This document shows, in pieces, positions 1-6,555 of a stretch of 15,813 nt of DNA. The notes under the pieces were generated by a model. The model searched no databases. It had not been told where the DNA came from and saw only the letters and a program-made list of their open reading frames with translations. The DNA is from Brevundimonas sp. (GTDB taxonomy: Bacteria; Pseudomonadota; Alphaproteobacteria; Caulobacterales; Caulobacteraceae): assembly GCF_031082345.1 (NCBI RefSeq), contig NZ_JAVHLH010000038.1:1-15813 (forward strand), written 5' to 3'. Both the position numbers and the translations under genes were made by a program. Every line of letters starts with the position of its first letter. The first letter of the stretch is position 1.

Positions 1-233
1 ACACGGCCCGCGGCCGCGCTGTCGGCCAGCAGCCGGGCGAACGGACCCGGCCGCGCCGACAGGTCGACGACGTCCGGAAAGTCGCGCAGGATGACCTCCA
101 GGCTGTTCACCGCATTCTCGGCGGCCCGCACGTGCAGGAAGTCCGCGGCGGCGAACGCCTTCGCGCCCCGCGCCAGTTTCGCCGCGCGGCGTCGGCTGTC
201 GAAGATCTCGGGGGGACCGGGGGAGGCGCTCAT
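1..233 (-). CDS. SAM-dependent methyltransferase, NDUFAF5/BioC-like (N-terminal part, cut by window edge)
   Basis: Reading from the ATG at 233 towards base 1 gives 77 codons beginning MSASPGPPEIFDSRRRAAKL, followed by a stretch containing DFLHVRAAENAV and DVVDLSARPGPFARLL. This pattern (an N-terminal 'FD..RRRA+LAR', then FLH.RAAE, then a leucine/aspartate stretch at the SAM-binding strand) matches the alphaproteobacterial methyltransferases related to BioC and mitochondrial NDUFAF5. They are Rossmann-fold enzymes and their substrate in bacteria is not settled. The catalytic core lies outside the window. The gene diverges from comF and its start bases overlap comF's start (CATG at 231-234), so its promoter and any ribosome-binding site must lie inside comF. 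I see no strong Shine-Dalgarno in the bases before the start. The family call is from recognition of the N-terminus only. Confidence 0.72.
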   Translation of the reverse strand, partial: MSASPGPPEIFDSRRRAAKLARGAKAFAAADFLHVRAAENAVNSLEVILRDFPDVVDLSARPGPFARLLADSAAAGR

Positions 234-1038
234 GGTGCATCAGGATGGGGGTTGGCGCGAGCGATTGGAAGCGGGGCGATCGCAGGTCGCGCTGGGCCTG
301 CGCGCCCTGGGGCGGGGCGCCGCCGATCTGCTGATGCCGCCGCTGGCCCATGACAGCCCCGAGGCGACGGCGTCGGCGGGGCTGACCCCGGACGCCTGGA
401 CGCGGGTGGTCTTTCTCGAGGACCCTGTCTGCGACGGTTGCGGGGCGGCTTTCGAAATGGACGGCGGGGTCTTCGCCTCCCCGCGCTGCGCCGCCTGTCT
501 GGCCCAGCCCTACGCCTTCAGCCGGGCGAGGGCCGCCTGCGTCTATGACGAGGCGTCGCGCGGGCTGATCCTGAAGTTCAAGCACGGCGACCATCAGCCG
601 TTCGCGCCGCTGTTCGCCCGCTGGCTGAGCCGGTCGGCCGCGCCGCTGCTGGACGAGGCGGACGCGGTGGTTCCGGTGCCGCTGCACCGGCTCCGGCTGT
701 TGTCGCGCCGGTTCAACCAGGCGGCCGAGATCGCCCGACCCCTGGCCCGGAGCGCGGGGCTGGACTATCTGCCCGACGCCCTGATCCGCCAGACCCACAC
801 CACGACCCAGGGCGGCAAGTCGGCGCGCGGGCGGCGGCTGAACGTCAGGAAGGCCTTCGCCGTCACGGAATCCGGGCGTCGGCGGATCAAGGGCCGCCGC
901 ATCCTTCTGGTCGACGATGTGTTGACGACGGGCGCCACCGCCGAGGCCTGCGCCTGCGCGTTGATCGAGGCCGGCGCCCGCGCCGTCGATCTGGCGGTCA
1001 TCGCCCGGGTGCGAACGGCGCGGGAAATGCCTACATGA
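232..1038 (+). CDS. comF: ComF family protein (phosphoribosyltransferase-like competence protein)
   Basis: A 268-residue protein. The open frame runs further upstream (to 91), but ATG 232 is preferred because GGGGGAGG ends about six bases before it and the upstream part overlaps the divergent methyltransferase. An N-terminal zinc-finger region shows two CxxC pairs (C67/C70 in CDGC, C86/C89 in CAAC). The C-terminal half is a type I phosphoribosyltransferase fold: VPVPLHRLRLLSRRFNQAAEIA at about 147-168, a THTTTQGGKSARGRR loop, and the PRPP-binding loop ILLVDDVLTTGATA at 224-237. In naturally competent bacteria ComF supports handling of incoming single-stranded DNA. In many proteobacteria its role is unproven, and a PRPP-dependent enzymatic activity is possible. 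A hairpin with a short T run follows the gene at 1045-1072. The length is slightly above the usual 230-250 residues because of the N-terminal lead. Confidence 0.93.
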   Translation: MVHQDGGWRERLEAGRSQVALGLRALGRGAADLLMPPLAHDSPEATASAGLTPDAWTRVVFLEDPVCDGCGAAFEMDGGVFASPRCAACLAQPYAFSRARAACVYDEASRGLILKFKHGDHQPFAPLFARWLSRSAAPLLDEADAVVPVPLHRLRLLSRRFNQAAEIARPLARSAGLDYLPDALIRQTHTTTQGGKSARGRRLNVRKAFAVTESGRRRIKGRRILLVDDVLTTGATAEACACALIEAGARAVDLAVIARVRTAREMPT

Positions 1039-1044
1039 CCCTTG

Positions 1045-1072
1045 CCCCGGCGCGCGCCCGGGGAGCGTTTTT
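1045..1072 (+). terminator. Possible weak rho-independent terminator after comF
   Basis: CCCCGG (1045-1050) pairs with CCGGGG (1058-1063) around a 7-base loop. AGCG and then TTTTT (1068-1072) follow, starting 7 bases after the comF stop. The four bases between stem and T run weaken it as a classical terminator. The grxC ribosome-binding site begins only a few bases later, so if this terminates, grxC needs a promoter inside comF, and if it leaks, comF and grxC share a transcript. Confidence 0.4.
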
Positions 1073-1086
1073 ATCCGGAGACCCCT

Positions 1087-1344
1087 TTGGCCGACGTCAT
1101 CATCTACACCAAACCCGGTTGCGGCTACTGCCACGCCGCCAAGGCCCTGCTCGACGGCAAGGGCGCCGACTACACCGAGATCGTCGCCTCCCACGATCCG
1201 GCGAAGAAGCAGGAGATGATCCAGCGCTCCGGCGGCCGCATGACCTTCCCGCAGATCTTCATCGGCGGAAAGCACGTGGGCGGCTCGGACGAGCTGCACG
1301 CGCTTGACCGCAAGGGCGGGCTGGACGCAATGCTCGAGGCCTGA
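1087..1344 (+). CDS. grxC: Glutaredoxin 3 (monothiol/dithiol GrxC type)
   Basis: An 85-residue protein starting ADVIIYTKPGCGYC after the initiator. The redox site CGYC is at 12-15, the cis-proline segment TFPQIFIGG follows, and GGSDEL sits in the glutathione-binding loop. All are standard for GrxC, whose usual length is about 85. I chose TTG at 1087 because GGAG (1077-1080) lies six bases upstream and the conserved sequence begins there. The frame also continues to a TTG at 1042, but that would add 15 unconserved residues and run through the hairpin. The enzyme reduces disulfides and glutathionylated proteins in the cytoplasm using glutathione. Its TGA overlaps the ATG of the next gene by one base (TGATG), so the two are almost certainly co-translated. 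Confidence 0.93.
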   Translation: MADVIIYTKPGCGYCHAAKALLDGKGADYTEIVASHDPAKKQEMIQRSGGRMTFPQIFIGGKHVGGSDELHALDRKGGLDAMLEA

Positions 1345-2180
1345 TGGCAACGCTTCCGATCGCCCTGGTCCAGACCCGAACCCCCGCCGGCCCGGACGCC
1401 GCCTTCGCCCATGTCGAGCCGCTGGTGCGCGAGGCGGCGGCGGGCGGCGCGAAACTGATCCTCACGCCGGAGGCGACCAATTTCCTGATCCAGGGCCGGG
1501 CGGCCCGTGACGCCGTGCTGGAGACCCAGGACCGCGACGCGGTGGTCGGCAAGCTGCGCGATCTGGCCCGGGAACTCGGCGTCTGGCTGCTGATCGGTTC
1601 GGCCATCGTCCGGTCCGGCCACGACGGCGACGACAGGGCGGCCAATCGTTCGCTGCTGATCGACGACAAGGGCGGCGTGGCGGCGACCTATGACAAGCTG
1701 CATGTCTACGATGTCGATCTGCCGACCGGCGAGCGCTGGCGCGAGAGCGCCTCGGTGCGGCCGGGCGACGCCGCCGTGGTCGCCGACACGCCGTGGGGCA
1801 GGCTGGGCCTGACGATCTGCTACGATATCCGCTTTCCCCAGCTGCACCGGGCCCTGGCCAGGGCCGGGGCGGTGATGATCGCCGTGCCGGCCGCCTTCAC
1901 CGTGCCGACCGGCGAGGCCCATTGGGAGACCCTGCTGCGCGCCCGGGCGATCGAGACCGGCTGCTACATCCTCGCGCCGGCCCAGGGGGGCGCGCATGAG
2001 GACGGCCGCCGGACCTGGGGCCGCTCGACCGTGGTCGGCCCCTGGGGCGAGGTGATCGCGAAGCTGGACCATGACGAGCCGGGCGTGCTGTTCGCCAATC
2101 TGGATTTCGAGGCGGTGAAGCGAGCCCGCAATGCGGTGCCGCAGCTGACGCACGACCGCGCGTTCGGGCCGCCGTCATGA
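1344..2180 (+). CDS. Carbon-nitrogen hydrolase, Nit family (likely deaminated-glutathione amidase or omega-amidase type)
   Basis: A 278-residue single-domain nitrilase-superfamily enzyme. The Glu-Lys-Cys triad is visible: E43 in LTPEATNF, K118 in YDKLHVYDVD, and C159 in LGLTICYDIRFPQLHRAL. YDKLHVYDVDLP followed by E-R-W-R-E-S is typical of the Nit1/Nit2 branch rather than true nitrilases. Nit1 proteins hydrolyse deaminated glutathione, a side product of transaminases, and Nit2 proteins hydrolyse alpha-ketoglutaramate and similar omega-amides. The sequence alone does not decide between them, but lying directly behind grxC favours a glutathione-related repair role (inference). The start ATG overlaps the grxC stop (TGATG at 1342-1346), and the gene ends with ATGA shared with the next start. 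No signal peptide, so cytoplasmic. Confidence 0.9.
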   Translation: MATLPIALVQTRTPAGPDAAFAHVEPLVREAAAGGAKLILTPEATNFLIQGRAARDAVLETQDRDAVVGKLRDLARELGVWLLIGSAIVRSGHDGDDRAANRSLLIDDKGGVAATYDKLHVYDVDLPTGERWRESASVRPGDAAVVADTPWGRLGLTICYDIRFPQLHRALARAGAVMIAVPAAFTVPTGEAHWETLLRARAIETGCYILAPAQGGAHEDGRRTWGRSTVVGPWGEVIAKLDHDEPGVLFANLDFEAVKRARNAVPQLTHDRAFGPPS

Positions 2181-2608
2181 TCCGCTATGCGCTCCAGTGC
2201 GACGGCGGCCATGGCTTCGAGGCGTGGTTCGGCGCGTCGGCGGACTATGACGACCAGGCCGCCCGGGGGCTGGTCGAATGCCCCATCTGCGGCTCGCATG
2301 GCGTCAGCAAACAGATCATGGCGCCGGCCGTGACCGGGACGCGCAAGGTCGCCGCGGGCCCGGATCTCGCGAAGATGCAGGGCATGATGATGCAGGTCGC
2401 CCGCGAGGTCCGCAGCCACGTCGAGCAGAATTTCGACTACGTCGGCGACGCCTTCGCCCGCGAGGCGCGCGACATTCACGAAGGCCGCTCGGAAAAGCGC
2501 GAGATCTACGGCGAAGCTACGCCGGAGGAGGTCCGCAAGCTCAGGGAGGACGGCGTGCCCTGCGCGCCCCTGCCGCCGGCGCCGCCCGATCCCTCCAGGC
2601 TGAACTGA
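2177..2608 (+). CDS. DUF1178 family protein (small zinc-ribbon-like protein)
   Basis: A 143-residue protein beginning MIRYALQCDGGHGFEAWF, with SADYDDQAARGLVECPICGS and KQIMAPAV following. C8, H12, C35 and C38 are placed as in the DUF1178 family and are likely zinc ligands. The central part is helical and charged (QVAREVRSHVEQNFDYVGDAFAREARDIHEG). The C-terminus is proline-rich. No biochemical function is established for the family. In alphaproteobacteria it often follows a glutaredoxin and a Nit-type hydrolase, as here (from general knowledge). Start ATG 2177 overlaps the previous TGA as ATGA, pointing to translational coupling. Length is typical of the family. Confidence 0.9.
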   Translation: MIRYALQCDGGHGFEAWFGASADYDDQAARGLVECPICGSHGVSKQIMAPAVTGTRKVAAGPDLAKMQGMMMQVAREVRSHVEQNFDYVGDAFAREARDIHEGRSEKREIYGEATPEEVRKLREDGVPCAPLPPAPPDPSRLN

Positions 2609-2614
2609 GCGCCG

Positions 2615-3433
2615 ATGCCCGGGGAGGGGGAGCGCTACGAAGAGTTCGAGCCGCCGGCGTCGCTGTGTCCCTTCGTGCGCGTGATCTGGACCTATTCGGC
2701 GCCGGCGCCGGAACCGACCGTGCAGCGGATCGCGCCGGACGGCTGTCCCGAACTCGTCGTCGACATCGGCGCGCCCTACGAGGAGCAGGGGCCCGACGGC
2801 GTCTTCCGGCTCCAGCCGCGCGCGCTGTTCGCCGGCCAGATGACGCGGCCGCTGGCGCTGAGGCCGGTCGGACCCGTCGAGCTGGTGGCGGTGCGGTTCG
2901 AGCCCGACGGCGCGCGCGACTGGCTGGGCCTGCCGCTGGTTCAGGCGACGGATCGCCGGCTCGACATGGTCGAGCGACTGGCGGCGGTACGGCCGCCCGC
3001 CGGCGATCCGGCCGGGCAGGTCGAGGTCATGGCGCGGTGGCTGGAAGATCAGCGTCGCGCAGCCGACTGGTCTCTCGACCCGGCGGTGCGTGCCGAGATC
3101 GAGGCCCTTGAACAGGATCGGCCCTCGCCGCCGCGCTCGACGACAGAGCATCGCGCCCTGCAGCGCCGCTTCCGCGACCGGGTCGGCGCGCCGCCGCGCC
3201 TGCTGCGCTCGATCCTGAGGTTCCGTCGGGTCTTCGACCACGCGGCCGGCCCGGACGCCGCAGGCTGGCTGGAGGCGGGGCTGGGAGCGGGGTATTTCGA
3301 TCAGCCGCAGATGGCCCGGGATTTCCGGCGCTTCCTTGGTTGCACGGCGACCGAATGGGCCCGGGAGCAGGTCGGGCTGGCCCGGGTGATCGCGTCGCAA
3401 TCCTACAAGCCGGGGCCGCTGTCCCCGCACTAG
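2615..3433 (+). CDS. AraC-family transcriptional regulator with DUF6597-like sensor domain
   Basis: A 272-residue protein. The N-terminal part (about 8-115) resembles the DUF6597 domain common in this AraC subgroup: YEEFEPPASLCPFVRVIWTY, then IAPDGCPELVVDIG and LFAGQMTRPLALRPVGPVELVAVRFEP. The C-terminal part is an AraC DNA-binding domain: ALQRRFRDRVGAPPRLLRSILRFRRV at 181-206, then GAGYFDQPQMARDFRRFLGCTATEW at 224-248, the usual second helix-turn-helix. The first helix-turn-helix looks shortened: only a few residues (RSTTEHR) stand where most relatives have a full 'A..LG.S.R.L' helix. The start is six bases after the DUF1178 stop with no strong Shine-Dalgarno, so it is probably read by coupling. 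The target and effector are unknown; it may regulate its own operon or the secreted protein gene that follows. Confidence 0.88.
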   Translation: MPGEGERYEEFEPPASLCPFVRVIWTYSAPAPEPTVQRIAPDGCPELVVDIGAPYEEQGPDGVFRLQPRALFAGQMTRPLALRPVGPVELVAVRFEPDGARDWLGLPLVQATDRRLDMVERLAAVRPPAGDPAGQVEVMARWLEDQRRAADWSLDPAVRAEIEALEQDRPSPPRSTTEHRALQRRFRDRVGAPPRLLRSILRFRRVFDHAAGPDAAGWLEAGLGAGYFDQPQMARDFRRFLGCTATEWAREQVGLARVIASQSYKPGPLSPH

Positions 3434-3464
3434 GGTCCGGTCATCAACCAGAGGGGATTGACCG

Positions 3465-3923
3465 ATGCCGACCGCCGCCGTTCTCGCCGCCATCGTGATC
3501 CAGGCCGCGCCCCCGCCGACCCCGGACATGTCGTGGATGGCCGGGTACTGGCTCGACTGTTCCGGGGGGCGCGAGGTCTCGGAAACCTGGAGCGACCCGC
3601 GCGGGGGCCTGAGCGTCGGCCATGCGGTGACGGCGACCGCGCGCGGCGTTTCGTTCGAGGTCTCGCACATCGGGCCGACGCCGCAGGGCTTCGCCTATGT
3701 CGCCCAGCCGGGCGGGGCCCCGCCCACCGTCTTCGTCCTGGTCGAGGGCGGCCCGACCCGGGCGGTGTTCGCCAATGCGGAAAACGACTTCCCGACCCGG
3801 GTCATCTACGAACGCGACGGCGACGCCCTGAAGGCCCGGATCGAGGGTGAGATCGACGGTCAGGCGCGCAGCATGGCGTGGAATTTCAGCGCGGCCCCGC
3901 TGAACGCCCGCTGCCCCGCCTGA
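3465..3923 (+). CDS. Secreted DUF6265-like protein
   Basis: A 152-residue protein with a short hydrophobic N-terminus (MPTAAVLAAIVIQAAPPPTP) that reads as a signal peptide or anchor, so export to the periplasm is likely. The body has DMSWMAGYWLDCSGG, a V-S-E-T-W-S motif, P-R-G-G-L-S-V-G, and later FANAENDFPTRVIYERDGD. These match the conserved blocks of the small beta-rich DUF6265 family ('W..G.W', 'E.W..P.GG...G', 'F.N..hDFP..I.Y'). No function is known for the family. GAGGGG at 3451-3456 sits eight bases before the ATG, a good ribosome-binding site, so the gene may have its own translation signal and perhaps its own promoter, although only 31 bases separate it from the AraC gene. Confidence 0.82.
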   Translation: MPTAAVLAAIVIQAAPPPTPDMSWMAGYWLDCSGGREVSETWSDPRGGLSVGHAVTATARGVSFEVSHIGPTPQGFAYVAQPGGAPPTVFVLVEGGPTRAVFANAENDFPTRVIYERDGDALKARIEGEIDGQARSMAWNFSAAPLNARCPA

Positions 3924-3939
3924 ACCGCCGGCGGGAGCT

Positions 3940-4167
3940 CTAGTGTTCGCCGCGGGTCCAGCCCTTCTCGGCCATGCAGGCGGCGAAGGCGTCGCTGTGT
4001 TCGTTGCGGCCGGTGCGGGCGCGGCAATCCTCGCGGGCGGCGTCGAACGGCTGGGCGTTCTGGCCGTGCCAGCCGACGTGATCGTCGCCGCCGGCGTCGA
4101 TGACGGTGACGCAGGCCGAGGTCATCAGGGCGGCGGACAAGGCGGAGAGGACGAGAATGCGTTTCAT
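3940..4167 (-). CDS. Small predicted lipoprotein
   Basis: A 75-residue protein: MKRILVLSALSAALMTSACV is a textbook lipoprotein signal with lipobox L-M-T-S-A-C and the modified cysteine at 19. The mature part (about 57 residues) is charged and contains GWHGQNAQPFDAAREDCRA and DAFAACMAEKGWTRG. Two cysteines (in EDC and AAC) are spaced as if for a disulfide, and the '..AACM..KGW' ending is common in small alphaproteobacterial envelope proteins. AGGAG lies about seven bases before the ATG on the minus strand. It converges with the DUF6265-like gene, 16 bases apart. Probably anchored in the outer or inner membrane. Function unknown; I recognise no named family. Confidence 0.82.
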   Translation of the reverse strand: MKRILVLSALSAALMTSACVTVIDAGGDDHVGWHGQNAQPFDAAREDCRARTGRNEHSDAFAACMAEKGWTRGEH

Positions 4168-4281
4168 GGAACAGCTCCTGGGATGGGGAGGTGGAAGGAA
4201 GGGCTCCTCATCTCACCGTGAAGCTTCGCTGTCCCGTTACAACGCCGTCAGGTCGATGAATGCTGGATGAACCGCGGTCGG

Positions 4282-4338
4282 TCAGTTCCCGGCCATTTCG
4301 ACCATGAGAAATGCGACGATTTCGACGAGATCGGCCAT
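4282..4338 (-). CDS. Candidate micro-ORF, 18 codons (speculative)
   Basis: ATG at 4338 to TGA at 4284-4282 on the minus strand encodes MADLVEIVAFLMVEMAGN, a hydrophobic and acidic peptide. There is no Shine-Dalgarno. The ATG lies about four bases after a -10-like element, so it could be translated from a leaderless transcript. It has no paralogue in the window. An 18-codon open frame can occur by chance, so this rests only on the promoter position and the unusual base composition. Confidence 0.2.
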   Translation of the reverse strand: MADLVEIVAFLMVEMAGN

Positions 4339-4341
4339 GAA

Positions 4342-4368
4342 GTTTTATGCCGTATAGGGAAGCGTCAA
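4342..4368 (-). promoter_or_regulatory. Candidate housekeeping promoter (minus strand)
   Basis: On the minus strand, TTGACGC (4368-4362) matches the Caulobacter housekeeping -35 consensus TTGACGS exactly. After 11 bases, GCATAAAAC (4350-4342) is a partial -10 match to GCTANAWC. The 10-14 base spacing rule is satisfied. It would drive transcription through the micro-ORF towards the small lipoprotein gene. Confidence 0.4.
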
Positions 4369-4371
4369 CTG

Positions 4372-5121
4372 TCAGTCCCGCGTGGCGACCATCATGTAGT
4401 TGATGCCGGCGTCGTCGCTTTCGCTCCACCGGTCGGTGAGCGGATTGTAGACGAGGCCGAAGGGCCCGCTGACCGCCACCGGCTCTTCGGACAGCATCAG
4501 CCGGATCTCGTCGGGCTTGAGGAACTGGCGCCAGTCGTGCGTTCCGGCCGGCACCCAGCGCAGCACATATTCCGCCGCGACCTTGCCCAGGGCGAGGGAC
4601 TTCAGGGTGCGGTTCAGGGTGGCGACGATCATCATCCCCCCGGGCTTCACCAGACGGGCGCAGCTGCGCACGAAGGCCTCCGGATCGGCGACGTGCTCGA
4701 TCACCTCCAGGGTCAGCACCACATCGAACGGGCCGGCTCCTTCGGCCTCGAGCTGCTCGACGGTGGCGGCGCGGTAGCCGATGTCGAGACCCTGCTGTTC
4801 GGCGTGGACGCGGGCCGTGCCGATGTTCTCGGCCGAGGCGTCGATCGCCGTCACCTCGAACCCCAGCCGCCGCATCGGTTCGGCGATCAGGCCGCCGCCG
4901 CAGCCGACGTCGAGCAGGCTCAGCCCGGCGAACGGCTCGCGCCTCCGGACGTCCCGGCCGAAGCGTTCGGCGGCGCGATCGCGGACGAAGGCGAGACGGG
5001 CGGGATTGAATCTGTGCAGCGGCGCGAAGGGTCCGCGCGCGTCCCACCATTCGGCCGCCTGGGCCGAGAACCGGGCAACGTCGGCGGGATCGATCGAAGG
5101 GCCTGCGGCGCGGTCGTCCAT
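4372..5121 (-). CDS. ubiG: Bifunctional 3-demethylubiquinol / 2-polyprenyl-6-hydroxyphenol O-methyltransferase
   Basis: A 249-residue protein, the usual UbiG length. The open frame continues upstream, but ATG 5121 ([18 protein letters not shown]) is where homology should begin; GGCGGGG just before it is a modest ribosome-binding site. SAM-binding motif I is [14 protein letters not shown] at 69-82, with the acidic AID following at 92-94. [14 protein letters not shown] (134-147) and [16 protein letters not shown] (157-172) are conserved. The stretch [25 protein letters not shown] at 173-197 is diagnostic for UbiG over other class I methyltransferases. It performs both O-methylations of ubiquinone synthesis at the membrane surface. 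It diverges from lysC, and the two share the 5122-5230 region for their promoters. Confidence 0.95.
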   Translation of the reverse strand: MDDRAAGPSIDPADVARFSAQAAEWWDARGPFAPLHRFNPARLAFVRDRAAERFGRDVRRREPFAGLSLLDVGCGGGLIAEPMRRLGFEVTAIDASAENIGTARVHAEQQGLDIGYRAATVEQLEAEGAGPFDVVLTLEVIEHVADPEAFVRSCARLVKPGGMMIVATLNRTLKSLALGKVAAEYVLRWVPAGTHDWRQFLKPDEIRLMLSEEPVAVSGPFGLVYNPLTDRWSESDDAGINYMMVATRD

Positions 5122-5140
5122 ATCCCCGCCGCTTTGGGGT

Positions 5141-5168
5141 TTGCGCGCCGATACCGTGCCGTTAGAAG
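5141..5168 (+). promoter_or_regulatory. Candidate lysC promoter
   Basis: TTGCGCG (5141-5147) and GTTAGAAG (5161-5168) are separated by 13 bases, inside the 10-14 spacing of the Caulobacter housekeeping promoter (TTGACGS, GCTANAWC). The -10 agrees at most defined positions and the -35 agrees weakly. Transcription would start around 5174, giving a leader of about 55 bases before the preferred lysC start. Confidence 0.3.
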
Positions 5169-5230
5169 CGACCATGGGCCGAGGGATGAACCCGCGCGGC
5201 CCTCCACGCAAGATGGGGCGATACGCCACG

Positions 5231-6505
5231 ATGACGCGGCCGGCGACAACGCGACTGGTGATGAAGTTCGGCGGCACCTCGATGGGCGACCTCGAGCGCA
5301 TCCGCCGGGCGGCGCGTATCGTGGCGGCGGAGGCGGCGAGCGGCAAGAAGGTGGCGGTGGTCGTCTCGGCCATGGCCGGCAAGACCAACGAACTGGTCGC
5401 CTGGACGGACGGCGCCGGCCGCCCCGGCCCCGGCGTCGAACTGTCGGACGACGAATATGACGTCGTCGTCGCCTCGGGCGAGCAGGTGACGTCAGGCCTG
5501 CTGGCGCTGACCCTGCGCAACATGGGCCTGAACGCGCGCAGCTGGATGGGCTGGCAGATTCCGATCCTGACCGATGACGCCCACGGCCGGGCCCGCATCG
5601 AGGACGTGCCGGGCGAGGTGCTGGGCGCGGCGATGGACAAGGGCGAGATTGCCGTGGTGCCGGGTTTCCAGGGCGTCACCCGCGACGGCCGCATCACCAC
5701 CCTGGGCCGGGGCGGATCCGACACCTCGGCGGTCGCCGTCGCGGCGGCGCTGGGCTGCCCGTGCGATATCTACACCGACGTGGACGGCGTCTATACGACC
5801 GACCCGCGCATCGAATCCCGGGCGCGTCGCCTCGAAAAGGTCTCCTATGAGGAGATGCTGGAGATGGCCTCGCTCGGGGCCAAGGTGCTGCAGACCCGCT
5901 CGGTCGAGCTGGCCATGGCGAAACGGGTCCCCGTGCGCGTCCTGTCCAGCTTCATCGAACCCGACGAGAACGGTCTTCTGCCCGCCAAGTCCGGCACCCT
6001 GATCTGCGACGAGGAGGAAATCGTGGAAAAACGCATCGTATCCGGCGTGACCATGAGCCGCGACGAGGCCCGCATCACCCTTCTGGGGCTGTCCGACCGG
6101 GTCGAGGCGCCGGCGGACGTCTTCACCCGACTGGCCGAGGCCAACGTCAACGTCGACATGATCGTGCAGAGCCAGGCCCGCAGCGAGGGGGCGGTCAACC
6201 TGACCTTCACCACCGGCCGGCGCGACGCCCAGCGGGCGGCCGAGCTGATGCGCGCGGCGCAGGGCGAGATCGGCTTCGAGGAACTGCGCGTCGATGAGGA
6301 TGTGGCCAAGGTCTCGGTCGTGGGCGTGGGCATGCGCAGCCACGCCGGCGTGGCCCAGACCATGTTCCGGGCCCTGGCCGACAAGGGCGTGAAATTCCAG
6401 GCCATCTCGACCTCGGAGATCAAGATCAGCGTATTGATCGACGCGGCCTATGCGGAATTGGCCGTTCGTGCGCTTCATTCGGCCTACGGTCTGGAAACGG
6501 TCTAG
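5231..6505 (+). CDS. lysC: Aspartate kinase
   Basis: A 424-residue aspartokinase that phosphorylates aspartate, the first step to lysine, threonine, methionine and diaminopimelate. Kinase domain: KFGGTSM at 12-18, [14 protein letters not shown] at 43-56, [11 protein letters not shown] at 81-91, [13 protein letters not shown] at 157-169 and [13 protein letters not shown] at 181-193. Two ACT domains follow, about 275-350 ([23 protein letters not shown]) and 355-424 ([19 protein letters not shown], then [15 protein letters not shown]), so feedback inhibition by lysine and/or threonine is expected. Several in-frame ATGs exist (5174, 5186, 5213, 5231). I chose 5231 since conserved sequence starts within ten residues; 5213 is a close alternative. 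The much longer frame back to 4781 lies over ubiG and is discounted. ptsP follows 50 bases later with no terminator visible. Confidence 0.94.
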   Translation: MTRPATTRLVMKFGGTSMGDLERIRRAARIVAAEAASGKKVAVVVSAMAGKTNELVAWTDGAGRPGPGVELSDDEYDVVVASGEQVTSGLLALTLRNMGLNARSWMGWQIPILTDDAHGRARIEDVPGEVLGAAMDKGEIAVVPGFQGVTRDGRITTLGRGGSDTSAVAVAAALGCPCDIYTDVDGVYTTDPRIESRARRLEKVSYEEMLEMASLGAKVLQTRSVELAMAKRVPVRVLSSFIEPDENGLLPAKSGTLICDEEEIVEKRIVSGVTMSRDEARITLLGLSDRVEAPADVFTRLAEANVNVDMIVQSQARSEGAVNLTFTTGRRDAQRAAELMRAAQGEIGFEELRVDEDVAKVSVVGVGMRSHAGVAQTMFRALADKGVKFQAISTSEIKISVLIDAAYAELAVRALHSAYGLETV

Positions 6506-6555
6506 AAGCGAAGCTTGGCGGCGCCCATCTGCGCGTTGCATCTGTTGGAGGAGCC

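Larger units (their letters stand above)
4168..4371 (-). other. Spacer between ubiG and the small lipoprotein gene
   Basis: About 204 bases with no standard gene. The ubiG-proximal third (4301-4370) is about 47% G+C by count, far below the surrounding sequence. It holds a candidate minus-strand promoter (4342-4368) and an 18-codon micro-ORF (4282-4338). I see no clear hairpin terminator for ubiG. The part next to the lipoprotein start is purine-rich on the plus strand and carries the lipoprotein's ribosome-binding site. Confidence 0.6.

Noticed and set aside
1964..3670. Long minus-strand open frame of 568 codons opposite Nit, DUF1178 and AraC genes
   Set aside because: G+C-rich coding DNA commonly leaves the opposite strand open. 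The translation is arginine/proline/glycine-rich with no family motifs, while the plus-strand genes show clear domains.
3924..3941. CCGCCGGCGG and GAGCTC palindromes between the convergent DUF6265-like and lipoprotein genes as a bidirectional terminator
   Set aside because: Both dyads are without a loop and without T runs on either strand; such short palindromes are expected in this base composition.
4781..5230. Upstream extension of the lysC frame across ubiG
   Set aside because: The added residues show no conserved pattern, the region is occupied by ubiG on the other strand, and lysC homology starts just after 5231.
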